A stretch of DNA of 64,000 nt, taken from the NCBI GenBank assembly GCA_963969595.1, contig OZ018417.1, positions 12,092,501-12,156,500 on the forward strand, written 5' to 3'. Source of the stretch: Neckera pumila (taxonomy: Eukaryota; Streptophyta; Bryopsida; Hypnales; Neckeraceae). The translations under genes were made by a program, and so were the position numbers. Shown here piece after piece: positions 44,930 through 57,618 of this stretch. Each line of letters opens with the position of its first letter. Position 1 is the stretch's first letter. Below the pieces are notes generated by a model. The model did no database searches and had not been told where the DNA came from. It was given only the letters and a program-made list of their open reading frames with translations.

Positions 44930-45810
44930 ATTTTATTATTTAATTCAAGTTTATAGAATGTATGTGTGTTGATATCAAATTATGTGTGTGTGCAAGTGTA
45001 TAGTGATGATTTGGGGGAATAAGAAAGCAGAGGTGATGATAGTGCGGATTTAGCATTTTAATTTTAAGAATTTGAATTAATGGTGGGTTTGGTGTATTAG
45101 TGGTCTTTGAATGTGAATTGAGGTGGATTGTGGACAATAGAAGGTGGCCGGTGGTTTCTTAGCTTCTATTTATGTAGGAGTATGTATGTGCAGTCTTTGA
45201 TTACAATTTGGTCAATGTTGTGTAGGATATGTTGATGATGGGTTTGGAGATTTGGAAAATTTGATGTAATGATGTGAGGGAAGTTGTGTCTAGGTGTGTG
45301 CGTATGGTTCTATGAGCTCCTGCAATAATGACTGGTAGTGGTTGAGTATTCTAGTGAAAGTGGGGTGTGTTTTAGATTAAAGAGTGGTATTTGGTAAATT
45401 TAGAGTTTAGAAATTTATGGAAGAAGCAATCATTGTATAAAGTAAATTCTATGAGTTGTAGTATGTGACTTAATTGTAGATGGTGTAAGAGGCCGATGGG
45501 CCTTGAAACAGAATATTACATATACGTAGGAGATCAAGGCATCAAACCTGGAGTTCAGCATTGCATGAGCAAATGTTTGTGTCCACGCATTTGTAGGGAT
45601 AAAGCCATTATGGGACAATGGGGTCCTATGGTAAGGTATTTAAAGTGTTGACATTCATGAGTGTGAAACATCCTAAATTAGTTTGGAATAGGAATAGTTT
45701 TTTTATTTCTTGGATGGATTTGTTGTATCTTTGTATGTGTAATGCTTTTGTGTGTAGTTTGGTGCAACATAAGAGTACATGGATCCATGTGTATTTGGTT
45801 GAAGTGACAA
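44930..45810. other. C-poor, G/T-rich stretch with strong strand asymmetry
   Basis: Between about 44960 and 45430 the + strand has many G and T but very few C (for example one C in 45061-45120 and one in 45241-45300). No gene is recognised. It could be a decayed element with strand-biased C loss, or a transcribed non-coding tract. Confidence 0.45.
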
Positions 45811-45815
45811 AATAG

Positions 45816-47595
45816 ACATGTTATATTAGGAAATTTCAATAGTCATAAGAGGTATACATAACATGACATAAGGTATCTACGCCTAATAAAATTGACTTCC
45901 ACAAAATGTTGATCCCTAATTTTGAATGAAAAATGAACCAAGAAGATACCTTAAATGGTCGATATTGCAATAACAACAAAATAGAGGTTGGTTAGAGAAA
46001 ATTGACCCTTTTATTGCCTAAATTATGAAAAATGTAAAATCTATCTTCTATGTTGTAGAGTTTAATTTTGCATTTATTGATTTGACTTTGTTAGTTTGAG
46101 GATTTTTATTCTAAATATGAATTCAAACTTTTCAAATTTTATCACAACCATTAAATCTGCAATTGTAAGCAATTATTATGATATGCCATTTTCCATCTTA
46201 TCAAGGATCACAATCATTACCGGAGTGGGCTTGAGGAATGTGTAGAAACACCATTGAAACAAATCTCTAATGCCTTTGCATTGCTTCTAGTATAAGTGAT
46301 TAATAATAAGTTTCAACATTTTCTCCGAGGGAGAACGGGGCATTGATGGGGACAATTTTCCTAGCCGTAAAGTTAGAGACTACTTTGGGTAATGAATGTT
46401 TTCTATAGAAGAGATAATTTTTGGTTATGTATCTTTCAATTTAACATCATATTTGTGTAGCTTTTTAATACTATGAATATTTTTTTTGGTTTGTACTAAA
46501 TGGATTTTGAATACATTTAAACTAAGCTAAAATTCTCTGCCTTCACCTTATAAAGATGAAAACTTTTCATGAAGCAAATATAATTATTCTAAGAATTGCA
46601 TCCCAGATTGAAAACATGCATTAAAATAACTAAAATGAAGTAAAAGCCATAGAATATCATTGCAATGCATTTAGTTTGTTATCCTAAATTGTAACTTAAG
46701 AACAACATTTCCAAGCGTTACTTCTGTACTACTATACATAGCAATTGAGTACAACAAAAAATATTTCTAAGAATAGATGCCAAAAGTTTGAGGATTTTTT
46801 TCAGTATTTTTTGGGATGAAAAAAATCCAAAATTTTCTATTTTAAATGTCTTTGAAATCACATTTCCCAAATTTAATTATTTTTTTGTCAAAGAATGCCA
46901 ACCTTGACTACTAAATATGGTATTCATCCAAAATTTGTTGTTGTTTTGAGTTTGACCTAGTTGGTAGAACTATTCTTGTTACATTAGTTTTAAAAATTCT
47001 TAAACAACCAAAAGAATGTTCTTTTATAGCTCTACTTGGCCCCCTTCAAAACAAAAAAGTCCATATTTGGCATTATATTATTTTTATTAATCTTGAAATG
47101 TTCATATAATGAGATTTTTTAAATTCAAATACTTATTATTTTCAATCAACTCATCAAACATTCCTCATTCCATTTGAGCATCGCCATTGTTGCATGTGCA
47201 AGCAAGTTGGGACAACAGTAAAGCAGGATGAATTCTCAAAAGTCCCACACTATGTTTATGAGGCTTGTCATATTTGATATTTCCTTCCAGAAATCTCAAT
47301 TTTCTGGGCAAGGTAGTTCTTTCTCTAAACCCAAGTTTTGGAAAATTGTTGTTCTTTCTAGCGTTTTGTTGGCTTTCATGGTTGTGGTCCAAGTTCCCAA
47401 GAGAATACTGACATTTTTCTTTTGAGTTGGACACAATGGTAGACATTTGCATTTGACCTAATAGCACATGGTGTTGCACTCACAACACCTTTTTTTGAAA
47501 GCCTAGTTGCCGTTGCAACAATGGCAATGCTGTTAAATGTTGTAAAATAAAAAGAAGCCACCTAAATTTACACTTTCCATAATATGAACAAAAGA
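45816..47595. other. Gene-free stretch
   Basis: AT-rich. Short frames at 47165-47561 on both strands overlap each other and resemble nothing known. No terminal repeats are recognised. Confidence 0.4.
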
Positions 47596-47599
47596 TTAA

Positions 47600-48526
47600 C
47601 CCCTAAAGTTCCATGACTATGTTCTCACCGAAAACACTTGAAAACCTGCCATTTTTAGTACAAGTATCCAATTTTTGAAAAAAAAACTTTTTTAGACACA
47701 TGTAACCGTAGGATCTTGTAGTATGCTGACTTGAGAACATATGGTAAGAATTTCAGAAATTTCCACCGCGTGGATTGCAAGATATAAGCATTCAAAGTCA
47801 CTAAAACCATTTTTTTAGCCCTACGAAAAATAGGGCAATAGCACTTCACAAGCTCACTTTTTGATGAAAAAATGTCTGAAATGATGGTGCTTCTTTGGAT
47901 TCTTTTTTCTGGACAAGTTGGTTACATGCTTGAAAATTTTCACTTCATTTGGAATTGTACAACACATAGGAAAAAAATAGTAAGTAGATAGTAGTAGAGA
48001 ATGATTCAAAATACAAAATTGTCAAGAATTTAATTATGGAACTGAAAAATGCTAATCTCAATGGTGGCAATGTTGTAATAAATAATATACATCCTAGGAT
48101 TTTATTTTGTTCAAAAAATATTGAAAATTGAGTAAGATAAAGGACTTCAAAGTTTATTTTAGAGTAGAGAATCCATAACTGCTTGCAAACTTAAAATCTT
48201 CATAACTTTTGACTCATTGATCAAAATGGGATGGTTCAAAGCTTTTTACCTATACATAACTCTAGAAAACTATTTTCAAATTTTTGTTTTCAAAAAAAGT
48301 GATTATTTCTAATCTGCCCAGACTGCCCAGTTACGAAAAAAGGTAACATATTAGGCCATAACTTTTGACTCGTATTTCCAAATGTCATGAAATTTGGTGC
48401 ATATGGAAGATATTCCTTGCCCCCACCTTCTATTAAAATTTCAGCCAAAAATATAGAAATCTCTAGTCATACATACCTGTCCAAAAATTCTATACGGACA
48501 AAAAATGCATGTCGGTCCTTTAGGGG
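47600..48526. mobile_element. TTAA-flanked element, subfamily A, 927 bp, complete
   Basis: TTAA lies at 47596-47599 and 48527-48530. The ends are CCCCTAAAGTTCCATGAC and CATGTCGGTCCTTTAGGGG. It is the same orientation as 11070 and 39709, somewhat more diverged, and closest by eye to the truncated copy at 58651-59216. Confidence 0.8.
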
Positions 48527-48530
48527 TTAA

Positions 48531-49032
48531 AACGTCATATTAAATAAAATTCCTTTGTCCTAGGAGCATCTCAACCCTTGCCAAACATGAATAATAAATG
48601 CCTCGCACCCTCCCAATATTCTCTTGCCCTTCAATCTTGGCGTGCCAGGTAATAGCACATGAAATATCTCTTTATCTAAGATTAGTTTCTGCATCTTTTA
48701 TCCGCTAGTTGATGATTGATCACTTGACTATTTTTGGAATAAATTTGGTGTACAAAGATGGGAGACAAGCAGTATGAGGCATCTAAAATTAGATGTAAAA
48801 TTTGAGTATGCCAAGTTTAGCAAGCAAGGGTGGAGATGTTCTAACAAGATTAATGGTCTATGGCAATTTGAATTATCTTGGAGCTAATTTTTGCTCAAAA
48901 GCTATATAGAATTTTTCATAGGAAATATTCGGCGAGATCATTTTTTTTTGCAGTGGATGAAATTGCAAAATGCTACCAAATCCTATGACAGTATTGCTCT
49001 ATTTTGTATGAATGTACAAACTTTTAATCAAT
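48531..49032. other. Gene-free stretch
   Basis: Nothing is recognised. Confidence 0.4.
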
Positions 49033-49036
49033 TTAA

Positions 49037-49589
49037 CCCTGAAGTGCTCAAGCGAAATTTTATGGTCACTACCCGACTTCAGACAAAAATTTTGGGCAAA
49101 AAGTAAAATAAAAAATAAAAAATAAAAAATAAATAAAAATAAAAAAATCTTTGCAAAAGATTGGGTCGTCTATCAATATTTATACTCAAAAATCAAATCA
49201 CTACAGACAAACAAAAACTATAAGAGAAATAGCACAAAGTGTCTAGATTTGCCTAGTGTTGAAAAACTTACTATTTGGGGAAAGTATTGGTGTTTTCATA
49301 ACTAGGTCTCATGCATTTTTCACAAATCAATAGAAACCACAGTTTTGACCAATCAAAAATAAATTCAAATGCTAAAAATAGAAATTGTATTTTTCGTGAA
49401 TTTTTGAAGTTATATCTTCAAAATTCATTTAAAATAAATGTAAGAATAATTTTACATTTTTGACCATAGGGATGCTTTCTATTTTTTATGCTTCACATTA
49501 TCTTCTTTGATGCAAACTTCAAAAAAGTTTTAGAACTTATATTTTATAACACATTTGTATTTTGTCCAAACCCCTTGAACTTTTAGGGG
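49037..49589. mobile_element. TTAA-flanked element, subfamily E-like, 553 bp
   Basis: TTAA lies at 49033-49036 and 49590-49593. The ends are CCCTGAAGTGCTCAAGC and CTTGAACTTTTAGGGG. The left end resembles the CCCCTAAGTGCCTAAGC of 28516-29341. An AAAAAT simple repeat lies at 49105-49146. Confidence 0.55.
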
Positions 49590-49794
49590 TTAATCAATAA
49601 ATAAATTTTCATCCATATATAGCAGGTTTCATCCATTTCGTGGATGTAAATAGATTCACCACTTTCTGCACTCCCTAAAATAAATGGAAAAAAAACATAA
49701 ATAAACTGGTCTGTGGCAACTGAGTACAGGGCAGCACTGCGGAAGCAAACACGATGGCTCTTTTCCGAGCATTGGGAGGTGATAGTCAAAAATA

Positions 49795-49838
49795 CCACGT
49801 GGACCGTAAGAACACGTGGACCACTAAGAACACGTGGC
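49795..49838. promoter_or_regulatory. Triple G-box array, 18-bp tandem spacing
   Basis: CACGTG occurs at 49796-49801, 49813-49818 and 49831-49836 in a tandem unit CACGTGGACCNNTAAGAA. CACGTGG is the core of G-box/ABRE elements bound by plant bZIP and bHLH factors. No gene is recognised immediately next to it, so a regulatory role is only a possibility. Confidence 0.45.
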
Positions 49839-50784
49839 TGTGTTTTTGTTGACTGGAAATGGAACGAGTACACCACTCGAAGTTATTGCCGTCAGAAAAT
49901 AAATGTATCTAAGCGAAAAGGAAAATTTGCAATGCCAGATGGGACCGTCTGATTGGTTTCTTATTATTGTCAGATATTGTGATTATTATTATCAGCGTCA
50001 GGCAAGTCCTATGCTCAGTTGCTACACTGGCTTGGCTTCTCTCTGAAAATTGTCAGGTTTCTGAGTTGAGTGTGATCCCAAAATTATGTGCAAAATTTGG
50101 GTGGAACGGAAGTTAAGGTGCCCCAAATGGTGATCTATCAAGAGTATCGTTTGGACACTAAGGTAGGGTAAAAGCAAACTACACCCCCCTAAAAAGTACG
50201 TCAAAAAAATACCTTTTTAGTAAATTTTGGGAAGTACTGAGTTCGACTACAGTTTTGGATAGAATAATTAAATTTTTTTGGTTTGCATTCAAGTTAAAAG
50301 GGTGAGTAACCTTATGAAATTTGGTTGTCATTAAACTGTAAAAATGTTTTTTTTCAAGCTGTAGAAAGTCTTTGGTAAAAATTGGAAGTATGTCAAATTT
50401 TGTCAAAAAAAAAATAGAAAGTACTTTGTGGAGGAAAAACAAACCATTAATTTTGAGTAATCTTCTAATATTTTATAGATTATTTTCTAAGCAAAGGATT
50501 CTTTTTGATAGATTGAGCCTAGTTGCAATTATTGTTGGAATATTAGAAGTTTATCTACCATTTCCTTTTGCAACAAAAAGTGGATAGAAAACAAAATTGT
50601 TTGGATGATATTTTGGTGTTGAAACTAACTTCTAGATAGATTGCAGAATGCATAATAGTGGAATCTCTAAAAATATATAAAGTTTAGAATATATAAATAC
50701 TTACAATACAAAATACAAAAAAATGTACCAAAAAGTACTAACTTTTTTTGCCTAAACCGTACCTAGTGTAGTGTACTTCTACCC
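49839..50784. other. Gene-free stretch
   Basis: 49650-50000 is less AT-rich, with short frames on both strands that overlap; none resembles a known protein. The remainder is AT-rich. Confidence 0.35.
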
Positions 50785-51157
50785 GGTAACTACACCTAAA
50801 ATGAAAAAAGACCCCTATTTTTTAAGGGAAATGAATACAAAAGATATCTAAAATAGTGCGCATTACAAGAGCAAATGTAAGGTGAAGTTAAGGCCCATTT
50901 TGAATAGTGTATAGCTTTATTAATAGTACTAGAGAGATGCAACCGTACAAGTGGTCCATTTTGGATTTACTTTATGTTGAATTAACTTCTTATCTATGTC
51001 ATTTCTCCATGTGCATCAAATCAACTTTGGCATCATTCCTACATGACACTTATTTTGATTAACAGTCCTTCACCTATATATAAAAAATTGTTGTTCATTT
51101 CTACAGCATAGTAGTCATGCCACAAAGCTTATCTATGCGATTTTAGGTATAGTTACC
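50785..51157. mobile_element. GGTAACTACACC-ended element, 373 bp
   Basis: The ends GGTAACTACACCTAAAAT and ATTTTAGGTATAGTTACC are inverted repeats of about 18 bp with one mismatch. The same terminus occurs at 61358-61640 and 62655-62957. There is no coding sequence. Confidence 0.6.
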
Positions 51158-52517
51158 TTTCTAACAATTTAATCCTTAAACAACATTCAGTCGTCAGTGC
51201 CCCTTGGATCTTCTGTCTATTCTAAATAATAATGGGATTTGCGGGAGTTGCCATGAACGTCTCTTTTCAAAAATTGTCGCATTTTTCTCAATCCTCTTTC
51301 CTGCACACATCAAAAATGCGGTTTTCCTTTTGCATTGTTCTAATCACCGGAGGGGATTATAGCACTCTTGATTGTACAACGGGGCAGTTGTTTGTTGAAG
51401 GTGCATGAGCGAGGGCTACTTTGAGTTGAGAGCAGAACTAGTTACCTCTAACACTGTGGCAAATTGCTCGGGTTGCCTTCCTAGGAACTAAAAAGTCCTT
51501 TGAGAGCTAAACATTGGCTCTTTCTATTGAACTTTTAGTTGTATTTTCAAGCACATTGTACCCTCGTTAGTCTATTGTTGCAGACTATGTCAATGGACAT
51601 TTCTTAATCTCTAAAGCTCATTGGCTTAAGAATAAGAGAATACTCTCAAAATTGCACAAAAACAATACCTTGGATAAAAAGAATTGTCAATAAAATTTTA
51701 TGCATTTTTGGAAATTTTATAACTTCTGCTATTGAAATATGCATTAAGAAAGGTGCATTGATGACCACTGGCTAAGTTGGCTTCTAACTATAGGGCCTCC
51801 AACTACTTTCCAAAAATAAATGCTTCAAAGTATGAACTCTCTCACTGCATATTATGCACTAAGAGAGTATGTAGTAAATGAGAGGTTCTATTGTAGTAAA
51901 TATATACTTTCATCTTCATAAAATAAATATAAGGGCCGCTTTTCACCTAGAGACCAAGCCAGTTTGCTGTGTTAGAGGCCAAGAACCTTGACTTGTAATT
52001 AGACAAAAGGCTGAAATCAACTCCAATTCGTTTACACCTAGAGGTCAGGCCAACTTGGTGAACTCAATTTTTTATTCAAAAAAGAGATGATCTAACATGG
52101 CCTGAGCTTGTTGAATTGGGTGCACCAAAAATGGACGGCCAATTCTTGGCCTTAGGGCCAATGTTAGATTTCAATTAAAAAAACTTCTTTCATAAAATAC
52201 TATTTTTTTCAACAAATTACATCTGTTGGATTTTGTGCAATTAGCCTCAAGAAAAATTGGCCCAACCTCTAGACATAAAGCGACCCTAAAAATTTCAACC
52301 CCTCTATTTCTTTTTTCTAGGTTTTATTAAATTGGCCCAACTTCTTGGGCTCCACGGCCATTACATATGGGAGAATTGACCCTCTTTATAATCTAATTAT
52401 AAAGAGTAGTTGAAAACGGCCTCTAACCCAGAAGAGACCAAAACTTTGTACAATTAGCTTGAAGGGAAATTGGCCTAGCCTTTAGGAATAAAGCAGCCCT
52501 AACTTTTCTCTTTCACA
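51158..52517. other. Gene-free stretch
   Basis: 51930-52500 contains repeated phrases (CTAGAGACCAAGCC, CTAGAGGTCAGGCC, CTCTAGACATAAAGCGACCC), apparently diverged copies of one small motif in both orientations. No gene is recognised. Confidence 0.35.
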
Positions 52518-52803
52518 TCTAACCTAAAACCGCACAGTTCCTAAAATCGCACAATGAATATTCTTGCCCAAAATGTACTCCCACTATTCATATGACTATG
52601 ATTGCTTTTGGATACATCTATTCTCAACACTTTAAAAATTTGTAATTTATTCACACGTTTTCCAAAAAATGCATTCTAAGAGAATCTAGAATCCCCTTTT
52701 GACTACCAATGGGACCCTTCAAAAAAAATTTCAATATAATAGTGAAAACCATGCTGAATCATGCTGAATTGCTTAACTGTGCGATTTAAAGCCAGTTCCC
52801 TTA
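52518..52803. mobile_element. GGTAACT-ended MITE family, copy 2, reversed
   Basis: It is the reverse complement of 38605-38872 and 62655-62957 across its length, with ACCGCACAGTTCCTAAAATC at its left and TGCGATTTAAAGCC at its right. Confidence 0.6.
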
Positions 52804-54469
52804 TAGTTGCAAAATGGAAGCGAAGAGAATGATGGGCAGTGAGACTTGAAATGAGTGGTCATAGGCCTGGTCATCTAGAGTTCATTGTAGACCCTGAAGG
52901 CTTGGATAGTGTTATTTTGATGAGAGACTTAACAAAGTCGATATTGAGAGGCTGAAATGAATCGACGGAAGCCCCAAATGAGGAATTTCTACCTCACCTT
53001 TGCCGAAGTCAATGACAAAAAGTTGCACGTGTAAGTTGTACAACAAAATATCAGCTCAAGTGGAGATTTCTCTCTCCAAGTAATACAATGCCACTCGGAA
53101 CAGTTCTCGTATCTTTCTGGGGTAAGGTGAGAGATTGTCCAAACGTGTCAGTGTGTCAACTCAAACTAAATCAAATAAGTCATTTCAAACAGTTTGTGCA
53201 ATGCAAGTGCAGCTGCATTGACATCTGTTGTACATCACAAATGCAGCTGCATTGACACCTGCAGAAAGATTACTCTAGTGAAAGGTTTACATCATTCCAA
53301 AGTTAAAAGAGTTACAGAGTACAAGATAAAGTTTGCACAATCATTCACTCCTCTTCAACGATAATTTGTTGTCATAGCATACTCCTTCGATCTCAGGATA
53401 TGACACGGTTTGTAAGTTTTACAATCATTTCAACTTTCACATCCAAGTATTGGAAATATGTGAGAATTTTGTTAAAAACGCATGATATTCATAAGTAGAG
53501 AAAGTGTAGAAGCTTGAGATGTCAAAGCCCAATCGGAATCATCCCAGAGAAACATTTTTGCCATAGATTAGAATGCCACACATGATCAATCAACTCTATC
53601 AACAATGGGTGCACACAAGGAAGAAATGGTGGAAGCAAGTTGCGAAAAAAACTTAGTTTGAACACAGTTCTAGTAAAAAATTGGATCGAAGAATGCATAC
53701 ATGCGTGTGTATTTTAATCGTCTGTCACAATCAACATGTTCACCATGCTGTGGACGCTAGCTACTTCCACGAACGATGCACAAGTCCCATCAACTCTCTA
53801 CTCTGATTTCTCTAAACATACCCTCGGTTGATATTCCACTCGATTTATCAAATAGACTACATGCATGGTACAGAGAATTTCTAAACCACCAGTCTTCTAC
53901 GAACGGAATATATCCATCCACTACGAACCCTCCATGGAAAAATCTCATCACAACAATATACCTATACACACCCTAACCCTAAAGAACACCACGGTTAATC
54001 AAAAACTTTTAATCCACACCATCTTCGATCTCCAATCCTCTCGGAAACGAAGAACCTTGGATGCTACTGTTGTGATTGAAAATTGGTAGCTTCAAATACC
54101 TGAGATGGTAAAATAGGGAGCCAATGATTCATCCGGCATGACCCAGAAGTCGGTTCCAATTGATTTCTCTGCAAGCTCTAATCACACTCTCAGATGTTGT
54201 TTCCTTTGTACAAAATAGCCTCTGGCATTCACTCTACTCCTGCCGCATGCAAGTCTGCTGAACAGCTGTTGGTGGCCAATTCCTTTCCTCATGACAAAGA
54301 TCTGCTCCTCTGCTGCTGTAGAATTTAAAACACCATGTTCCAAAATCAGACCTTCCAAAAGGTAAGAACGCTTGCGCAGCCATGTCGCATATGATATACA
54401 CTGCTCCATGGAAGAGCCGCCCAGTACGTCACATTTCATATATACGGCTAGATCAGCTATTCAAGCTCT
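52804..54469. other. Non-repetitive region downstream of the ERD7-like gene
   Basis: It probably includes the gene's 3' untranslated region at the right side (the gene is on the - strand). A short duplication, TGCAGCTGCATTGACA, occurs at about 53210-53260. Open frames (53776-54089 +, 54182-54439 -) have no recognisable similarity. I could not place a poly(A) signal. Confidence 0.4.
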
Positions 54470-56430
54470 TCAATCGATTTGCATGTTCGCTCGAGGTTGG
54501 AAACTGAATGGCACCTGCGGTTGCTGCGCTAAACGCTGGCTATGTTGATAGTGCTGAAACGGACTAGTCCCTCTTGGACCACCCGGAGGAATTAAAGCGG
54601 TGAAATTTCCGGCCGGCGAAAAAGCCGGTACCTGGACCATTGGCCTTTCCACTTGATTCCGCATCTGCTCCGCCGCGGTCGGGAACAGTTGTGATGTATG
54701 CAATTGCTGTCCGCTGTGCACAGTCGCAGGTGACAACAAATTCATAGGCACAGACTGCGGGACCTGTCCAGATTGCGCAGATTGCAAGCCTTGTGTAATT
54801 TGCAGGGCTTGTGCAGATTGCGGGGCTTGACCAATTTGCAATGTCTGAGCAGATTGCGGGCCTTGTGGAGAGAGCGAAATCTCGTGTTGAAGCTCTGGGG
54901 CTGAACGGCTTTGCTTCATGGATCGCATGGAAGCCGAAGAAACGTTTTGATCATCCCGCCAACTGGGAGTGGAGGAGCTCGCGCTCTGTCCGCTGCTGGA
55001 TCGCGAGTTGAGCGCCGCAGACGCAGCCGTCATTTTCAGCAGCATGCGCACGCCCATCTTGTTCAACGTCCACGCCGTGTTGACAACGTTTCCGAAGGCA
55101 CCCAAGCCGTCTTGGAGCACTTGCCCGGCTTCCGCCCCAAACCGGTCCTGCACAATGTCAGTGCCGACCTTCTGCGTCACGTCGTAGAGCGACTTCCCTG
55201 CGGTTTCCACTGCTTCCACCACTCTCCCAAATGCATCCACGCTCGCGACAGCCACGTCGCGAGGAGATTCGTCAACAGTGTAAATCGGACCGCTAGTCTG
55301 GACTTGTGTTCCATTCACGTCAAAGCCTAGCGATTTGGACACATGCCCTGAGGCCGAGATGGCGCCTTTGAGAAGAGTACGAGACATCAACTTCACGACT
55401 GCGGACATGCGACGCGCTTGCTGCATGCGCTTCAGCATGCGAGGGCTCACGCCCCCACCGGCGTCGTGGGGGTCGGGGGAACTATCCGGGTCTTTACGCT
55501 TCATTAATGTGTTTGCACCGTGCTTGATGCCGAGAGCAGCCCAGTCGCCGCCTATCACGATTGAGCTCGCCACGATTGTGGAAGTGCTGTCGATGCTGCG
55601 CGCCACGCGGGAGCTTAAGGTTTCTACTTGTGGAGCGACCGCGGTCCAAAACCCTGGGTCATCTCTTCGTCCGTTCGATGCAAATTGCACTGTCGATCAC
55701 AAAACAGAAATGTCAATACAAATTTAAACCCCAAGGCAGAAAACACCGTCAAAACTCTTATCCAGAAATGCTGGAAATCGACCTCCAAACATATATCAAC
55801 CAACAATAGTTTTTTAATCAGGAATACGACCTTCATCGGACTCCTGTATTTCCGTTCATATTTACAGATGGGATGACGCGGTGCTCTAAACGCATTGCCC
55901 CTCTCCAACTCTATTGTAAGATAACGGTGCGTCAAGACTGACCCTAAATCTAGCTTGACGGAGGTTCTGAAAGATTGAAGACAGAATGGAAGGATTAAAT
56001 TTACCAACAATCCATTACCTGCTTTGGCGATTTCATGATGCGTTTCGAACGTGCTATACTCGGTCAGAATAGACTCCAAATGCTGTAACGCGCCAATCTG
56101 TGTGCTGTCCGGCAGAATCATGCCGTAAACGAGCCCCGGGAGCGCAAATGTGTAGCGCCGGTTCCACACCTTCAACACGGGCGCGTCTTTCCCCACCGGC
56201 CACTGGACTTCGCCGACACTCGCGACCACCACGGCTAATGGGGACTGCGTCTGCTTCAAGAATTTCAAAGAGAAGTCGCCACTCGTCATGAGCTGGCTCT
56301 CCTCACCATCGATGAGGTGGAGCTGCGCGCCTCGAATATTAATCAACTCGCGCTGACTACCCATCTCGACCCCTTGGGCGCCGCGTTCAAGGCCACTCGA
56401 AGAAATAGAACTATCCAACTCTCCACCCAT
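54470..56430 (-). CDS. Senescence/ERD7-family protein (plant spartin-like senescence domain)
   Basis: Two coding exons on the - strand: 56430-56019 and 55689-54470, with a GT-AG intron (donor AG|GTAATG, acceptor GACAG|TG); 1632 nt, 543 aa plus stop. An in-frame TGA 30 nt upstream supports the ATG. Residues about 51-137 form the N-terminal part (ASVGEVQWPVGKDAPVLK, RYTFALPG, ILTEYSTF). From about 148 the senescence domain begins (FWTAVAPQVE, IVIGGDWAALGIKHGANTL, the MLKRMQQARRMSAVVKLMSR region, LLKGAISASGHVSKSLG) and ends near 367. The tail is disordered: Ser-rich, then a Gln-rich stretch with repeated PQSAQ-type units (about 409-467). ERD7 relatives are induced by dehydration, cold and senescence and associate with membranes and lipids; the function here is inferred from that family. 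It converges with the glycosyltransferase gene at a distance. Confidence 0.9.
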
Positions 56431-57480
56431 GCAGGCGCTGCTTGCTCCCTGGACTTCTCAATTTGAGGATTCCAAAGCTGTCTGTCGCAATTACTGCAGT
56501 CTGCTACCTAATCTGCACATGCACAGACGGGGGTTAATTCGTTACTTCACAAACCACAAGCTGTTTCGATCGACACGTACACAAGCACGGCTCTGAAGAA
56601 CACCGCAGTAATCATGACCACCCATTACTTACAACCCATTCGTTCCAAAATTTGCATTCGAAATGCATGCTCCTGATCACTATCATGAACGAACACCTCC
56701 GAAAAACACGTTCACAACGACACGTACATCAGGTCCGAGGTCTCCACTCGGCAGTAAACAAGCACTGTCCAGACTCTAACTTCACAATCGCCGCTCGTAC
56801 ACAAAACCTGAAAGAAGTACTCCGCATTCCATGTACAATCCTTCAATTGGGCTTCTACACGTCCATACTCCCTACCTGGGTCCAAGCTCCCTCAATACGT
56901 ATCAATTACAAAACTACTCCGCATTCCTCAAAGCTTACATTCAATCACGATGTCCTCCCACAATCACCTCGCTCACCATGACTCTAAATTCATTCATCAC
57001 TCGTTCTCAAACTGCAGAGGTCAGAAATAACTTACTGTAAGTTGCAGTAACGGCGACTCGGACTTGAAGCTGGACTGGACGATGTGGACGCCGTGAGGGG
57101 ACGGCACATGGTACGATCCGTAGTTGTTGCAAAAGGTTGAGTTGCGAAATTTGCGAAATTGCTGCGAGAGAGTAGAGTTAACTAAGCGAAGCCAGGCAGC
57201 AAACAAGAGCAAGCGAGGTGGTGCAAAGCTGCATGGAGAATGGCCGAGGGCTGAGGGGCATTGGGAAGCCTTATGGATCAAGAGGGAGATACTCCTGCGC
57301 TGCAGAAGTGCAGATATTCCTGCTGGGGCTGCCGCTTCAATATTGCGCGCATCTCCGCCGGGGACACGTGCCTCCGCGGTGCCAGCGCATACCACTCCCG
57401 TGCGACTAGTGTCGCGCTGCAGCCTGGACATCAGTGTCCCTGATTTTAGACTTTTCGTGGGTGGGGCGAGCTTTTGAGTG
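56431..57480 (-). promoter_or_regulatory. 5' leader and promoter region of the ERD7-like gene
   Basis: A GC-richer, repeat-free stretch upstream of the ATG. A consensus donor, GTAAGTT, on the - strand at 57035 suggests a leader intron; its acceptor near 56480-56500 is not certain. An ACACGTGC motif at 57363-57370 has the ACGTG core of abscisic-acid response elements, which would fit a dehydration-responsive family member. The transcription start is not resolved. Open frames on both strands here look like GC-bias artefacts. Confidence 0.4.
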
Positions 57481-57547
57481 AAGAAGAAACTTTTTAGTTA
57501 TTCAGTTCCTTTCGCACTTCCAAACCGGAGATGATGACTCATCCCAA

Positions 57548-57618
57548 CTGCAGCGTCCAGCAGACGGGACAGGCGAAACGTGTGATTCACAGACTGCAGC
57601 GTCCAGCAGACGGGACAC
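57548..57618. repeat. Direct repeat of 25 bp, 46-bp period
   Basis: ACTGCAGCGTCCAGCAGACG, continuing GGACA, is present identically at 57548-57572 and 57594-57618. Confidence 0.85.

Noticed and set aside
44930..45820. Possible decayed retrotransposon coding region
   Set aside because: No reverse transcriptase, integrase or protease motif can be read in any frame; only the composition is unusual.
55624..55727. Frames on the + strand across the ERD7-like gene (up to 139 codons) and the C-terminal extension of exon 1 past 56019
   Set aside because: Shadows of the real - strand exons. The exon 1 extension runs into the intron, and splicing at AG|GTAATG restores the senescence domain.
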